A DNA stretch of 64,000 nucleotides, taken from the NCBI GenBank assembly GCA_905221605.1, contig CAJNDS010000180.1:978501-1042500 (forward strand), in the 5' to 3' direction. The notes under the pieces are model-generated. The model was not told the origin of the DNA, did no database searches, and saw only the letters and a program-made list of their open reading frames with translations. Source of the DNA: Symbiodinium natans (Eukaryota; Sar; Dinophyceae; Suessiales; Symbiodiniaceae). The translations under genes were made by a program, and so were the position numbers. Positions 45,601 to 57,190 of the stretch are shown piece after piece (the first letter of the stretch is position 1; each line of letters opens with the position of its first letter).

Positions 45601-46470
45601 CATGCTCACTGTGCAAAGGGTCTGCATGTTGCGCCGGTCATGGGCTTCTCTGGTCTCCCTGACAAAATCAATTGGGGTTTTGCCGCCAGTGAAGCATGAG
45701 ATTGAGATGATCCCCCCAGTGTCATCTGTCGTGGATGAGGCCAACAATCCACGTCACACCTTCGCCGAGGCCCCTTCATGAAAATGCGCGCAGGCTATCT
45801 TCTGCTGCTTTCCTGCCTTTGACCTACTGGCGTACCATCACTCAATATCACCACATGCTACCAGGGACCACATATCACCATAAGCCCAGCATAATTCCAG
45901 CATAAACCCTCGCATGTCGAAGTTTTGGTCTGTGCTGCTTTGCCATCCTGAAAAGCTGCGCTCACTTGGTACCGTCAGCATTTGACAGGCTCAGGGAGTC
46001 CTGCGCGTAAAATCTACGAATCCGTTTGTAAGGCCTTCTAAGGTATAAGAAGGAACGAAAGAGTCAGCGCAGGACTCCGAGAGGGGCAATAAACATATTC
46101 GGAGAACTCAGTTGGAGTTGCCTGCCGTGAGGTGAAGACACGGCAGGAGCTCTGACTTTCGAGTTAAGACTGATCACAGGCTAGGCACTCCGCTTCAAAC
46201 ACTTGTTTGAGAACCCTAGGTGAAGCGCAGCGTGGGTGCGCAACTCCAGGTCTCCAAGTGCGAGTTTCGACACTGCAAAGCGCAGCCTTGGGCCGGCTCG
46301 AACAGCCGTGTAAAGACATTTGTAGTCCCTCAATCAAGTCGTGGGTTGATTGATGAATTCAGCCTGTGCCATGCTGCACCTGTGCCCGATGGCGCCAGAG
46401 GCAATGGCTACAGTCGCATTGTGTTCTGGATTGCGGAGCATGTTTGCCAAGCCGGCTCAGCAAATTGTTG
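39661..46470. other. No gene supported (about 6.8 kb)
   Basis: Only short ORFs on both strands. The best is a minus frame at about 39914-40230 (SEVNDEDLEVLGGRLKFHK), which could be an exon or a decayed fragment but matches nothing I know. No repeats or RNA genes recognised. Confidence 0.3.
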
Positions 46471-46865
46471 GTCTCAAAGGAACTTGCTGATTGCCAGGCC
46501 CACACAGGGGGCAACCATCTGTCTGATTGTGTTTCGTGATCCAGCCTTGCAGAGTTGAGCTTCTGCGAGATGCTGCGAGGCATGGACGCATGTACATCCC
46601 CCACTACACGCTAGCAACAAGCCATTACTGCGCCTTCCTTCGAGATGTGAACTTCTCTCAACCGCTATCAAGCAACGCCAAGTCAGATTGATCCTCGGTT
46701 TCCTGATTGAAGGCTCCTCCAGAGCATCACTCAACAAACGACTGTGGCTTGTCAGGTCTCTGCGGTGCCAGAACTTACAAAGCCGGCTCGAACTCCTTGG
46801 GCACAGCATGAAGGTAGTGTCCTTGGCTACTTTCACCTTCAGAAAGCACCTGTGCCTACGAAGCT

Positions 46866-47050
46866 TCACAGACCAATTCCGCCCAAGAAGCGCTGGAACA
46901 TGCCCTCCATAGTGCAGATATCACCATGCCTTGCAAACCACTGCAGAAGGCCACTTATTTGCATGAGAGCTCTCATCGGCTTTCTGGATAGCTGTGGAAG
47001 CCCCCTCCCTCTGAATGCCTCACAAGTCTGCCTTAAGACAAGGCACCGTA
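46866..47050 (-). CDS. Possible exon, unknown protein
   Basis: Minus strand: an acceptor-like TGAGGCATTCAG| near 47008 is followed by about 40 codons of helix-like sequence (LSRKPMRALMQISGLLQWFA and onward). Just upstream another frame reads KDLLKLLLKYGA, which resembles an ankyrin helix. I cannot join these into a gene. Confidence 0.2.
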
Positions 47051-47312
47051 CTTCAAAAGAAGCTTCAGCAGGTCCTTTATGGCTTTTGCCTTTGGCGCTC
47101 GGGCCTGGTTGCTTCTTCACCTGCACGTCAGATGGGCAATCCTGGACATTCAGAGTTCTGCTCTTGTCCCCGAAGCATTTGAACCGGCCTCGAAAGTGCG
47201 AGTCGCGCCTAGTGAAAGACTCAGAATGGTGATATCCTTGTACCCGCCCTCGAAAAGCTCCTGCTCGGATGCTTGCGCTGGACCCTGGAGTCGCTATGTG
47301 CTGCCGACGCAC

Positions 47313-50300
47313 CTGGCATCCACCCCCAAGTCACACGCATGAGTTATACGTATATACATTCCTTGCGCACGGCCAAGGTGCAGAGGTTGCCAGCTAGCAT
47401 GGCCAACTCCGACGACAACAAGAACTGAACTCTCCTCGTCATCTGTATGCCACCCAACGGAATCATGTCCATCTCCTGCAGCAAACGATTTGGACGGAAC
47501 CACTCACGCCAAAGCTGCTTCCAATGCAAACGAGTCACTGTACAGATTGATGTTGCAGCAGTTTGGCTGCGTCGTGAGGCCAGAAATGCCCACACAATAC
47601 TTACCTGACACTCATGTTCAAGTTGCCTGTCTGTGTCTGGCGGCTAAACTAAAGCGGAACTTGCACAAGAAATTCACACACTCCGGCAAGCAGGGTCCAA
47701 TCAAATGCAGCTGCGAATTTCTGCGACAAAGTCGGGTTCAATGGTAGGCTTCACGGCAACTCCTGGACCAAGTAGATACGTGAAGCACTTTGCGCGAGAA
47801 GCCACATTGTGTGAGGAAGGCAGAGCACGTTACGGCAGGCATGCCGGCCTGAATACTTGTAAACACAATTGCATCCGTTGAACACGGTGAAGATGGTACG
47901 ACGAGGGATATGCTTGCCCTCGCCCTGATAGCGCTCATCGCACAGGTCCTGTGCCAGGTTGCTGCTCTGATGATTGAAGGAAAACCTAGAATAGAGTTTA
48001 ATCGTACTCGCTACACGCACGCGGAAAACGGGCGAACGGACGAACAGCTGGTCGGTGCTGTTGGACTGCTCGGCAGCCTGGGGCATGGTATGCATGCAAG
48101 GCTGCAAAAGTTGTTTTTTGTGGCTGGTTCGTTTTCTTTTTCTGTGTGTGGCAGGGGATGGAAGGGGCATGTGTTGTCTTTGCGGCAGGCGCAGAATGGT
48201 GTAGGGCACTGTTTTTGGTACAGGTGGAGTTGGGGGCAGAGGGAAGGAATGCACGTCCTTTGTTTGCTGCGCGTGCTGATGTTTGGTAGGTGTGGCCCAG
48301 GCTCGCTCAAGGCACGTGGCATCTTACCGAAAGCGCACTGAGTCGTGTATGTGATTGGTCTATGGTGACATGGTGACGTCGTGTGACTTCTGTGAGAACA
48401 AGTTGAGAACGGCCGTATGGGTAACCATAGCTTCGTTGAGAGGGCGAAAGTACGCTTCAGCTTTAATGATCGTCCTGCCAAGGCAGCTGTGTACGTAGCT
48501 GCTCAAACCATCGCCATGCCAGATCCTGACCCAAACCGCCGTGTGACAAATGTAGCGCTTGCAGGTTCAGGTGGCTCAAGTAACCATGGCATGTCATGAT
48601 TGCCCGACTGCTTAGAACACTCGTTTAACTTCACTGGGAAGACGAAGATGATCGATGCCGTATCGATGCCAATGCAAGCATGACATCCAAGAGTATCCTT
48701 AAGCATGCTTAGTCTGTGCCGCTTTCTACTTTGCTGGCTGACCGTGTGCCAAGTCTGCGCCTGCGGCACAGCGCTGCGGCACATCGATGCGTACGAACCT
48801 GGAGAACTGTTCCAGCTTGCCAATGTTATCCAGTCCAGGATGCAGGGTTTCGACAGGTATGTCGTGGTATGTCGGCATGCGACTGAGATCTCATGCAGCT
48901 CATTGCAACCGTGGCACGAAGCACATCATCTTTCAGCACATGATGCCATCCTGCGCAGTGCGCAGGGCGACAAGAACAGGCTGCCGGCTATGGCTAGCTG
49001 ATGGCGCTACCAGCAATCCGACCTTGCCGCACTTTGCTTCCCAGCTCGGCCACAGTGGGCATTGGCACCTCCTGCCCCCAAAGCGGCAAAATACCCCTAG
49101 AAAAATGGGGCTGCAAAAATTTCCAAGGAGCTTCGAGGACGCAGATCCTGGCCTCCCTTGGCGGCTCCGGCTGCGCCCAGGCACCGCGTCGCAGGTCCTC
49201 CACATCGTTCCTCGAAGCCGAGGGCAAAGAAACACTCTCACTTTTTTTAATCTTTTTCACAAGTACATTTTTCAATTTCCATGTAGTAAACTTTGGGATT
49301 ATTCTGAGTAGACATAATTTATGCGCTTCGATTACGACCCGGATCATTGCTAAGAAACCAAAAACAAGTGATGAAACAAAAAACTTGCCTCAGCATAAAG
49401 GAGAGCTCTTACATTGCCTTTACATGATTTATGAGCTACGGGATCAAACAGGCCTCCAAGTGCCTCAACATGCTCCAGCCCTGACTGTTGACGATTGCTT
49501 CTGCCCTTTGCCACACACACACATTGCAATGACAACAGAAGCTTTAAAGTTGAAAAGTGGTTTATCAGGAGTTGCCCCGAGCAGAGGCCATCGGTCGGAC
49601 GTTCGCGACAACGACAAACCGACTGTACATGACATCACAAAGCAACACTTGACGTGGAAACCTGCCATCGCCACGTAATCTTTTTGATGGGCCACTCTGG
49701 CGCCCAGCCTGGCCATGTATGGCAGCAGCTAACCTGCTCTGGCGGGATGCTCCAAAGCTGGGCTGAATACCGGCGGTATTAAAGCAACTTGTGGCTTGCT
49801 GTCTTGCCATTCATCCGGACTTCGAGAGTTCTCGTTTCGGCCTCTCCACCCACTAATAAAGCCCCGCCCCCCCACCCACGGGTAGGGAGGGAGTGGCGGA
49901 TGCCTTCGCCCCCTTCGCGGCGAACTGTGGCGGGCTTGCCAACAAACGCTGTGGGACACATTATCCCAGTTCGATTTACGAATACTCCATTGCCGACCCT
50001 GCTAAGATTTTTGCCACCCGCCAAGCAGACCAAGCCCCACTGCAGTCCCAGATGCATCACTTCCTTGGCCTTCCTCTTCGGCACACCAACTCTGCGAAGC
50101 ACACCTGTGCCAAAGTCCCTCCTTGCCGACCACAAACACACTGTGCCGCCCCCTGCCTTCGTTCAGCGTCGTCAGAAGCGAATGGCCATCTCGAAGGACT
50201 GCGACAAGCTGGCGCTTCCAGCGGTCCAGCCCCTGCAAAAAAACAAACAGAAAGCTCTCAAACTCTCCGCAGGGTAATTTCGCTGCACAAAAGCTGCATT

Positions 50301-50356
50301 GCAGGTAGCCCTGACTCTGTGATGAGCTCACTGCTCAAGCTACCGGCAGAAACAAA
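47313..50356. other. No gene supported
   Basis: Short overlapping ORFs on both strands, none with recognisable domains or clear splice structure. Confidence 0.3.
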
Positions 50357-51097
50357 CTAGAGAAACTGCAAGCACGACTGATTGATCGTAATTACGTAAC
50401 TCTGCATTCGTCTTTGCTCCTGTTTCACCAACTTCAGTAGTTTTTTCTCACCGCCAATGCTGTGCTTGTTGCCTAAATGCCTAAACATTTGGAGTAGCCC
50501 ATCGCGAAGAGCTGACGAATCCTGGGCGGCCTGCTGTAAGAAGTTGCTGTTTCTACAAATGATGCATACTACATACAGCCCCAGACGACATACTTGCAAC
50601 GTGCGCTGCGCGCCTCGATGTGAAGCCAGGAGGCAGCTTCGAAACCATCCCAATCCAGGGCCTCCACGCCTTTGCCTGAGACACTCCCCAAAGGATGCTT
50701 CAACCTTTTGCATATCTTGAGGCACCGGAACATGTCGGAAACGTGCGTGCCGGGCCACTTGCATCAATGTAGCACCCACCTTTTGCAGGAATGCACAAGG
50801 GAAAAGACCATGACAATATAAAGCCGATTGAAGCAATGGAAACTGAAATCCGGAGAGGCCCGGACTGCTGCAAAACTCCTCGTCCCGGCCAAACTCACAA
50901 TTGGCCAAAGCGCCACAGAAGCCTCGGGGATCTAAGCTGGACGAAATGTGCTTCGAGATGTTGGGAATGCGCTTAGATGTGCTGGGCTCGTAAAAGTGCA
51001 GCCCAGAAGCGGCATTTTCTTTTGGGACCTTCATCCTCAGCGCGCCGGTTGTCGTAGGCATATCGGGTGCCCTGCAGGGCAGCTCGTTTTCAGCCAA
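50357..51097 (-). CDS. Putative exons of an unknown helical protein
   Basis: A 246-codon minus frame stays open. It contains a well-formed candidate exon, 50705-50779 (25 codons, phase 0), between CTGCAAAAG|GTGGGT and GCAAAAG|GTTGAAG, and a second stretch after CATCATTTGTAG| (near 50566) with FLQQAAQDSSALRDGLLQMF and a Lys-rich helix. Composition looks like coding sequence with helices. No family recognised. It may be one long exon or several separated by open introns. Confidence 0.3.
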   Translation of the reverse strand: MAENELPCRAPDMPTTTGALRMKVPKENAASGLHFYEPSTSKRIPNISKHISSSLDPRGFCGALANCEFGRDEEFCSSPGLSGFQFPLLQSALYCHGLFPCAFLQKVGATLMQVARHARFRHVPVPQDMQKVEASFGECLRQRRGGPGLGWFRSCLLASHRGAQRTLQVCRLGLYVVCIICRNSNFLQQAAQDSSALRDGLLQMFRHLGNKHSIGGEKKLLKLVKQEQRRMQSYVITINQSCLQFL

Positions 51098-52140
51098 ATC
51101 GAGGTCACTGGCCCTGGCTCCCCGAGCCTGAGCAGAGGCCCGCGGAGAACGGGATCGAGAGGCGTGCCTGCTCGGCGACGGGAACTAGTCTTTGTAGTAC
51201 ATAGCCGCACAAGGGCCCCGGTACCTCCCCACCAAAACAGCTGACGAAGCAAGTGGCTGCATGTCTTCACGTGGTCTGATCTGGACCAAGAACCTCTGGT
51301 TTTGGAACGCTTTGCGGCCCGGGCACATGCACGCCACCCCGCCAAACACGGAAAGGACAACGTTTCAATCTCAAGCGGGTACACAAACTCTTGCAAATGC
51401 CGAAGGGCACGTGTTCACGCTAAACATGTTTCTGCTATCTGCCGATAGTCAGCAATGGACCAAAGGCGCTGAAAAGAACACACTGGCATGAGTCTTGTCT
51501 TGGTCAACCACTTTCCTCGCATCAGGTGGACATGTTTTCGCACCAGTGAAAAGTAAACGCTGAACATAGAACACAGCAGGTCACACCACAACTTGCGTGA
51601 TAGGAAATCACACCGCATCCGGGCCGCACCAAAAATGTACTCAGGTCTCTCAAGATAGCGCTCATGGCACGGTCAGCCTCATCCTAAAGTAGGAAACCAC
51701 CACAGAGAGGGAAGAAGGGAGCGGCAATACCTGCACTAAAAGTAGAGAGCCGCCGTGCCCACCATAAGGCACCGCCAGCATCGCAAGCGCGGAAGCAAAC
51801 CAAACGGACTCGAAAGGCCATAAAGCCGAAGTCACCGCGAAATACTGGGGGGGTTCTTATGACCGTAGGTTTTCGCTGTCATTTTGTCTAAACCTGCCGT
51901 TTAGCTCTTTGGTTTCTGTGACGTTGCCGCAGATGCCAACCCCCTACGTCCATTAGGTAGTCAATTGTGGCGATCGGGTGCTCGTCCTGTTGTCAGCCGA
52001 TCAGACTCGCCATGGGCTGCTATGAAACTCTGGGGCGCTTGGGTTGCTAGCCTCCCCCCCTCACCCACAAGCACCCTCTCTGTCTTTCTTACTTTCTTCA
52101 TTTCTTTCATGGGGCTTGGGGGCAGGCCCCAGCTCTCTCA
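51098..52140. other. No gene seen
   Basis: No convincing frame on either strand, no repeat. Confidence 0.35.
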
Positions 52141-52170
52141 CTCTCTCCCTTCTCTCATCCAAAGAACGAT

Positions 52171-52334
52171 TCTCTTCTTCTTCTTCTTCTTCTTCTTCTT
52201 CTTCTTCTTCTTCTTCTTCTTCTTCTTCTTCTTCTTCTTCTTCTTCTGCCGGGCATGGGGAGATAGGGAAGTTACCCTGTTCCCCGCGCGCATGGCGCGC
52301 CCTCGAGTTCTCTCTCTCTCTCTCTCTCTCTCTC
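52171..52334. repeat. Composite microsatellite (TTC)n + (TC)n
   Basis: About 25 TTC units (52171-52248), a linker with GCCGGGCATGGGGA, then (TC)13 or so at 52309-52334. It resembles the locus at 56953-57190. Confidence 0.8.
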
Positions 52335-52539
52335 GCTGCTTTCTTCTCTCTCCTCAGGCCTGGTGCCGGCCCACGTCATTGCAAGTGGCAACACACACGG
52401 GGCCCGTTAAAATGCTGCGAAATGCTGCGAAGTCAGCAGAAATGATGGAGATCCCCCCATTCCCCCCCACCCCCCCGAAAAGCAGCAAAAGCCGACAACA
52501 GAAGCAAAAGGCTGGAGGAGAGCTGGGGAAAGAAAAAGT

Positions 52540-52835
52540 CGACACATTCGACAGCACTCCTCAGCTTCCTCGATGGCAGCTGACTCCGTGCGCAGCCGCA
52601 AGTTCTCGGAGACCAGCTCATCCCCACGGCTCACGCAGCCTTGCAGCCTCAAGCCCAAGCATCAACTCTTGGGTAGTCTCGGTCGATGTCAGTCCTGATT
52701 TCTGTCCTGCACATTGGGCTCCCCGCTCTTTGCCCAGCTCGACCGCCTCGGAGCGCAGCGCGGCGCGCTGCGCGCGCAATGTTTCTGTCGAACGGCCTGG
52801 GACGGGCAAAAGATCCGGGCATATTCGTGTCACAT
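52540..52835 (-). pseudogene. Coiled-coil-like exon with a frame break
   Basis: Minus strand: after CCCGTCCCAG| near 52818 a frame reads a Leu/Arg/Glu-rich helix (TLRAQRAALRSEAVELGKE ... TTQELMLGLEAARLRE) and then meets a stop. Immediately afterwards, shifted by one base, DELVSENLRLRTESAAIEEA continues the same heptad character to about 52540. No room exists for an intron, so a single-base indel is likely. It lies downstream of the micro-exon gene and may be its 3' part. A near exon (52912-52950) reads NQIELVQLQK between ATCTCCAG| and |GTTGCT. Confidence 0.3.
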
Positions 52836-53576
52836 GTCACATGTGTCAGAATACCCTGATTGTGGTTCTCGTGATTTTTGCGGGGCACGGGATGCATCCC
52901 GCAGCAACCTTCTGAAGCTGGACCAGCTCGATCTGATTTCTGGAGATGGAAATCCGGGAGTTGAGAAACGATCATGGACTTTTCAGTATCATTCCTCCGT
53001 GACGAACTGACCGTGGCTTGACCAATGTCAACTTTTTCCGACAGAACTTAGGAGGCGCAATCATAGCTTGTTTGAGCAGACATTCAACAGGAGTTTGCCT
53101 ACGGCTGTCCTGACATGCCTCTTCGTCTCAGCATTGTCCCTATCGAGGGCCCTGGTGCATGTAAGAAGTTGTTGTTCACACAGCATATAGAGTCCCATCT
53201 GACTGACGCATAACTCTGGCATCCTTTGGCCAAAATACGGCCGGATGACGTGCACACTCGCACTGGCCAAAAGTACGGGCTTCAGTTCCTAATTGCCGTG
53301 AAAGTGAAAGAACCCAACGTGCTTCGTGCAAACTTATTGCTTCTGTCGAGCTGTCAGGAAACGTCCATGAACCTACCGCAAAGCCAGGGCTTGCACAGCG
53401 GCAGCCCTCGATTTCTTGCAGCGTAATCGAGCTCCAACCAGGAAGTAATGTCAATCTAAAGAATCTCACTCTTTCGGGTCACTCGAAGCAGCAGCCAAGC
53501 AACAGGGAGGGGATTAGTTTAGGTCCATGGGCCATTCAGGCAGGTTAGGTTGCTGCATCTGTGTGCCTCGCGACAC

Positions 53577-54940
53577 ACTCAGGAATTCTCGGGCACCAAC
53601 GCTGGCAGGCAGCTTCCTTACTGAAGTCTTCAGCGCCTAAGCAAGAAGGCCCTGCTTCTGCGGCTGCCGTGTTTTCTCAGCTACGCGACATTACACAGCG
53701 CGCATCGCGTATTCCAGGTGGTTTGAATGCAAATGCGAATGTCGTTAGGTTTCTCTGAGCCAAAGGCAAGCATTCAGCTCGGCCTGCAGCTGGCGTCGCA
53801 CCGCCAAGCGACTTGAAGATACTGCCTGCGCCTGCAACGGGCATTAGCAATGCACACTGGCAAGGTAAAAGCGCTGATACTACGTGATACTAGGTGCCCT
53901 TTGAGCCTCTTTCAGCTCTGCGGTAGCATCTTCAACCTGACACTGCTCAAGGCCACACCCGGTGATACTCAATTGACAAGGTCATTGCTGGGACATGCTG
54001 GGACCACCTCTGCCTGCAGCTCCTCTACACTGGAGAAGATTGAAAGGCGCTCTGCTCGCATCTCTGCCAGCACCTGGAAAATTCATAAAAGCTCTGCACC
54101 TTGCTCTACAGCACCATTCTATGCCCCTTTGTGAGAAACTTTTTTCGAATCGTAAAAACGCCCCGCTGGGCGCCTCCTGTTTGGTGGACTGGTCGGCCTG
54201 CAGGGCTGACCTGGTGCAGACTCTCTCCAAGAGGCCTCTGCGAGATGGAAAATGAGATGTCCGAGAGGCCAGTGGCTGTTCAATTCTGACCGCTCCCGCT
54301 CGAGAGCCTCAGCAGGAAGAATTCTGCGCGGCATCTCTGATCCTCATGTCCTGTGGAGCTGCCAGAGATTCCGGCCTCCTTCTGTGCAAGCAGCTGTGCT
54401 CGTGCTTCATCGTAAATTGTCGGCTCGGCATCCTCGCAATGCATAGACAATCGAACAGGGCTGCTTGGCTAAGCAGACTCAGCCTAGAGCATAGTCCTTG
54501 AGAGGTGACAGGGGCTCATCGACTGGTTCTGGGCCTGCGCTTCGTGCATCGTTATCGCACACATGCGGGCTTGACTCTGTGAAGAGGTCAGACCATCACA
54601 CATACTTGGATCATCACATGCGCAGTTGCAACCGGATGCTTGTAGTTAAATGGCAGTGTCTGAGTATTCGCGAAAAGGCAGATTGGCGAAAAGTGTTTGA
54701 CTGCTTGTTGCTGCTTCTCAGTTGTGGATAGTTGTGCTGGTCCCTTATTGCCTCGCGGTGGCTGCGGCGTCTCGGGCTGCGCTGCTCTTGTGAAGGAGAG
54801 ACACAGCCTCCAATGGTGCACTTGGAGAATCCTCCATCTGCCCCCCTTGCAGGACCCCAAGAAGCGGGTGCCAGCAGCCTCTGCAACGCCTCCAGCTCGG
54901 AGGCCAGAGATCGCAAATCGTCAACTTCCTGTGCTCGCAT
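53577..54940 (-). CDS. Micro-exon gene for a helix-rich (coiled-coil) protein
   Basis: Seven candidate exons on minus, each a multiple of three, each entering and leaving in phase 0: 54872-54940 (MRAQEVDDLRSLASELEALQ...), 54376-54432 (IYDEARAQLLAQKE), 54236-54307 (ALERERSELN...), 54008-54073 (VLAEMRAERLSIFSSVEELQ...), 53898-53936 (VEDATAELKEAQR), 53772-53831 (SSRLAVRRQLQAELN) and 53577-53636 (ALKTSVRKLPAS...). Six of the seven acceptors are AG|G, several with pyrimidine tracts (TTTTCCAG|, CCTTCTTGCTTAG|). Donors are GT or GC (CTG|GCACCC, GAG|GCCGGA, AGG|GCACCT, AAT|GCTTGC). Translated exons are rich in Leu, Glu, Arg and Ala with heptad spacing, while the introns are not. Function unknown. More exons probably lie on both sides (52.4-53.5 kb and perhaps about 55.1 kb). 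Single exons could be wrong, but the series is hard to explain by chance. Confidence 0.45.
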
Positions 54941-55079
54941 CTGAGAAAACTTAATTGCTCCCCAAACTCTGCACCGCACATTCGGCAAACTGCAAACCCG
55001 AGGCCTCAGCATGGCAATCGGAGACTCCTCTCTCAAGGGATGTTTGGGACTCGGATGCTGGGACTCGGATGTCGGGGCT

Positions 55080-55200
55080 CAGAAGGCTAGTCTGATTGTA
55101 CGAAGTCTCTCGATATAGTCAGGATGGAGGCTGTCTGGAGGCAGCTTGTGGGAACCCGGAACCGTTTCCTCTTCGTGCCTCAACGAAAAGAGCACGAAAG
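55080..55200 (-). CDS. Possible further exon near 55.1 kb
   Basis: Minus strand: a T-rich tract ending CTTTTCGTTGAG| precedes about 29 codons (KLPPDSLHPDYIERLRTIR at the end). It may be an upstream exon of the micro-exon gene, though its phase would be 2, not 0. Low certainty. Confidence 0.2.
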
Positions 55201-55784
55201 CAAAACAAAGGCACAACAGGGATCTATGGGTCCTCTGTTTCTTCGTGCGATGCAGTGTGATTTGATGTCTGGTTACATTCACTTCGCTCTCTTCGCTGCT
55301 TTACACGATTTTGCCTTGAACGTTTCAAAAGTCCATGGACGGCCTCCATACTACATACGGCCCCATGCTCCTAAAAAAAGGGAATGCTGAAACCGATTTG
55401 GACATGTGCCCCTTCAGGAAAGCCGAGGACCGAAATGTCGCTTCCATACGTGGTTTGATCTAGACTGGGGTCGGCGTGTCGTCATTGACGTTTGAAGAAC
55501 AGGGTGTGGATTTTCGAAGTGAGTGATAATTTTTGTGATACATGGAGCCAAATGCCTGTGCAGGAAGGTTTACTGCGGCGTTCGTGAAGATCTGTGAGCT
55601 CTTTGCAGGTGTAAAAGAGGTGGAAATGCAGCGTCTTGCTGGAAATCCAAACTGAGCTAGGCAGATTCGCTTGTCGATGGCAGACTTGAGCGCGGGGCAG
55701 TAGTGTTGGCGCTGCAAGCGGATGGATGGGCCCATGGCGGCCAAAGACGCCTGCTTAGCAAGGCAACAGGGTGCAGCTCGGCCG
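55201..55784. other. No gene supported
   Basis: No convincing long frame. One exon-like piece on minus (ELTDLHERR near 55600) could belong to the neighbouring micro-exon gene. Confidence 0.3.
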
Positions 55785-56215
55785 CCCTGGCCTGCTCAGT
55801 ATGGGGACATTTCGGTATAGTTGCCCGCTTGGGCCTCCCTGGCCTTCTTAGTGTGGCAACATGTGGTACAGGGCCACCCTGGCCTGCCAAGTACTTTATG
55901 GCAACATGTCGGTACAGTTGACCGCCTGAGCCTCCATTGCCTGATTCGAAGGCAACATTTCGGTACAGTCGCCAGCCTGAGCAACTTCCCTGGCCTGCTG
56001 ACACATCGGTACAGTTGCCCGCCTGGGCCTCCCTGGCCTGCTTGGTGTGGCGACACTTCGGTACAGTTTCCCGCCTGAGCCTCCCTGTGCTTAGTGCGGC
56101 GACATTTCGGAACAGTTGCCTGCCGGAGCCTCCGTGACCCGCTTAAAGTGTGGCGACATTTCCATACAGTTGGCCACCTGAGCCTCCCTGTCCTACCTGC
56201 TGTCATTGTACTGTC
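55785..56215. repeat. Minisatellite, about 55-60-bp units (copy 2)
   Basis: About seven degenerate units with GGCAACATTTCGGTACAGTTGC, CCGCCTGAGCCTCCCTGGCCTG. Same family as 39368-39660. Confidence 0.65.
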
Positions 56216-56950
56216 CTGGATCTGTGCTGGACCTGACTGCGTCGCGCCACATGATGCGTGCCACTTTCTCCTGAAAATCTAACTACCCCACTTGTCGGGT
56301 GGAAAACAACACTTGCACAGACATCTCAACCCAAATCAACACGAGGGCGGGTGCGGGCCCATGTGGCCCACAGGATGCTTCCGCATTTTGTCATAGCTCC
56401 GCCCTCTCACAGGCGAGCTTTCGTGATTACGGCAATCTACCGGCCTCTGTAGCTCATCCTTGATGGCCCTCGGGTTCCATCACAGTGGCGATGCCCAAAT
56501 GGCCAAAACCGCGCCCACGGCCCGGGACGTTGTCTTCATGACCAACCACCGCTGACTCTGCATCTGGCCCTCGAATGCCACTTCGCCCGGTTGGCTCACA
56601 ACCTGAAGAGCCGTGGGCGGCTCCCCAGGTGTAGGAGCGCTGCGTCTTCTTAAGCGAGGGTTCATTGCGCACAGCCCACCCTGGGACCTTTGCCACAACG
56701 CACGGCAAGAACAAAGAACATCTTTTGGTTTAGGACATCCTGACGGCGAAGGTAGCTTCTGCGGCTATGTATGCATTTACTGCACGACACGAAGCCGTGC
56801 AGCTTGGATAGCAGATCGCCTTTTGAGGGATTCCCTCGCCCGGCTCGAACCACTGTTCTGATTGCCGGGAAGCTACGGATGTTCTGCAAATGTGCCAGCA
56901 TGTCCAAACTCCGAAAGCAACGACGACTCCTCTTTCATCCTCTCCCTTCC
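56216..56950. other. No gene seen
   Basis: Short ORFs only; no recognisable motif. Confidence 0.35.
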
Positions 56951-56952
56951 GG

Positions 56953-57148
56953 CACACACACACTCTCTCTCTCTCTCTCTGTGTTTTCTTCTTTGTCTTC
57001 TTCTTCTTCTTCTTCTTCTTCTTCTTCTTCTTCTTCTTCTTCTTCTTCTTCTTCTTCTTCTTCTTCTTCTTCTTCTTCTTCTTCTTCTTCTTCTTCTTCT
57101 TCTTCTTCTTCTTCTTCTGCTGCCTCTTCTTCTTGTGCTGGGCATGAG

Positions 57149-57187
<39 letters not shown>

Positions 57188-57190
57188 GGC
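56953..57190. repeat. Composite microsatellite (CA/CT)n + (TTC)n + (TC)n
   Basis: CA/CT run at 56953-56980, about 40 TTC units to 57118, a linker TGTGCTGGGCATGAG, then (TC)n to about 57187. The ORFs of poly-Ser, poly-Phe, poly-Lys or poly-Glu across it are products of the repeat. Confidence 0.8.

Noticed and set aside
47040-47085. Ankyrin repeat (KDLLKLLLKYGA)
   Set aside because: A single helix-length match followed by a stop, with no neighbouring ankyrin units.
53145-53160. Third copy of the LINE target-site sequence (CCTGGTGCAT)
   Set aside because: Ten bases only, no tail or element next to it; probably chance.
56995-57119. Poly-Ser, poly-Phe, poly-Leu, poly-Lys, poly-Glu ORFs over (TTC)n
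   Set aside because: They result from the microsatellite in all frames and have no gene context.
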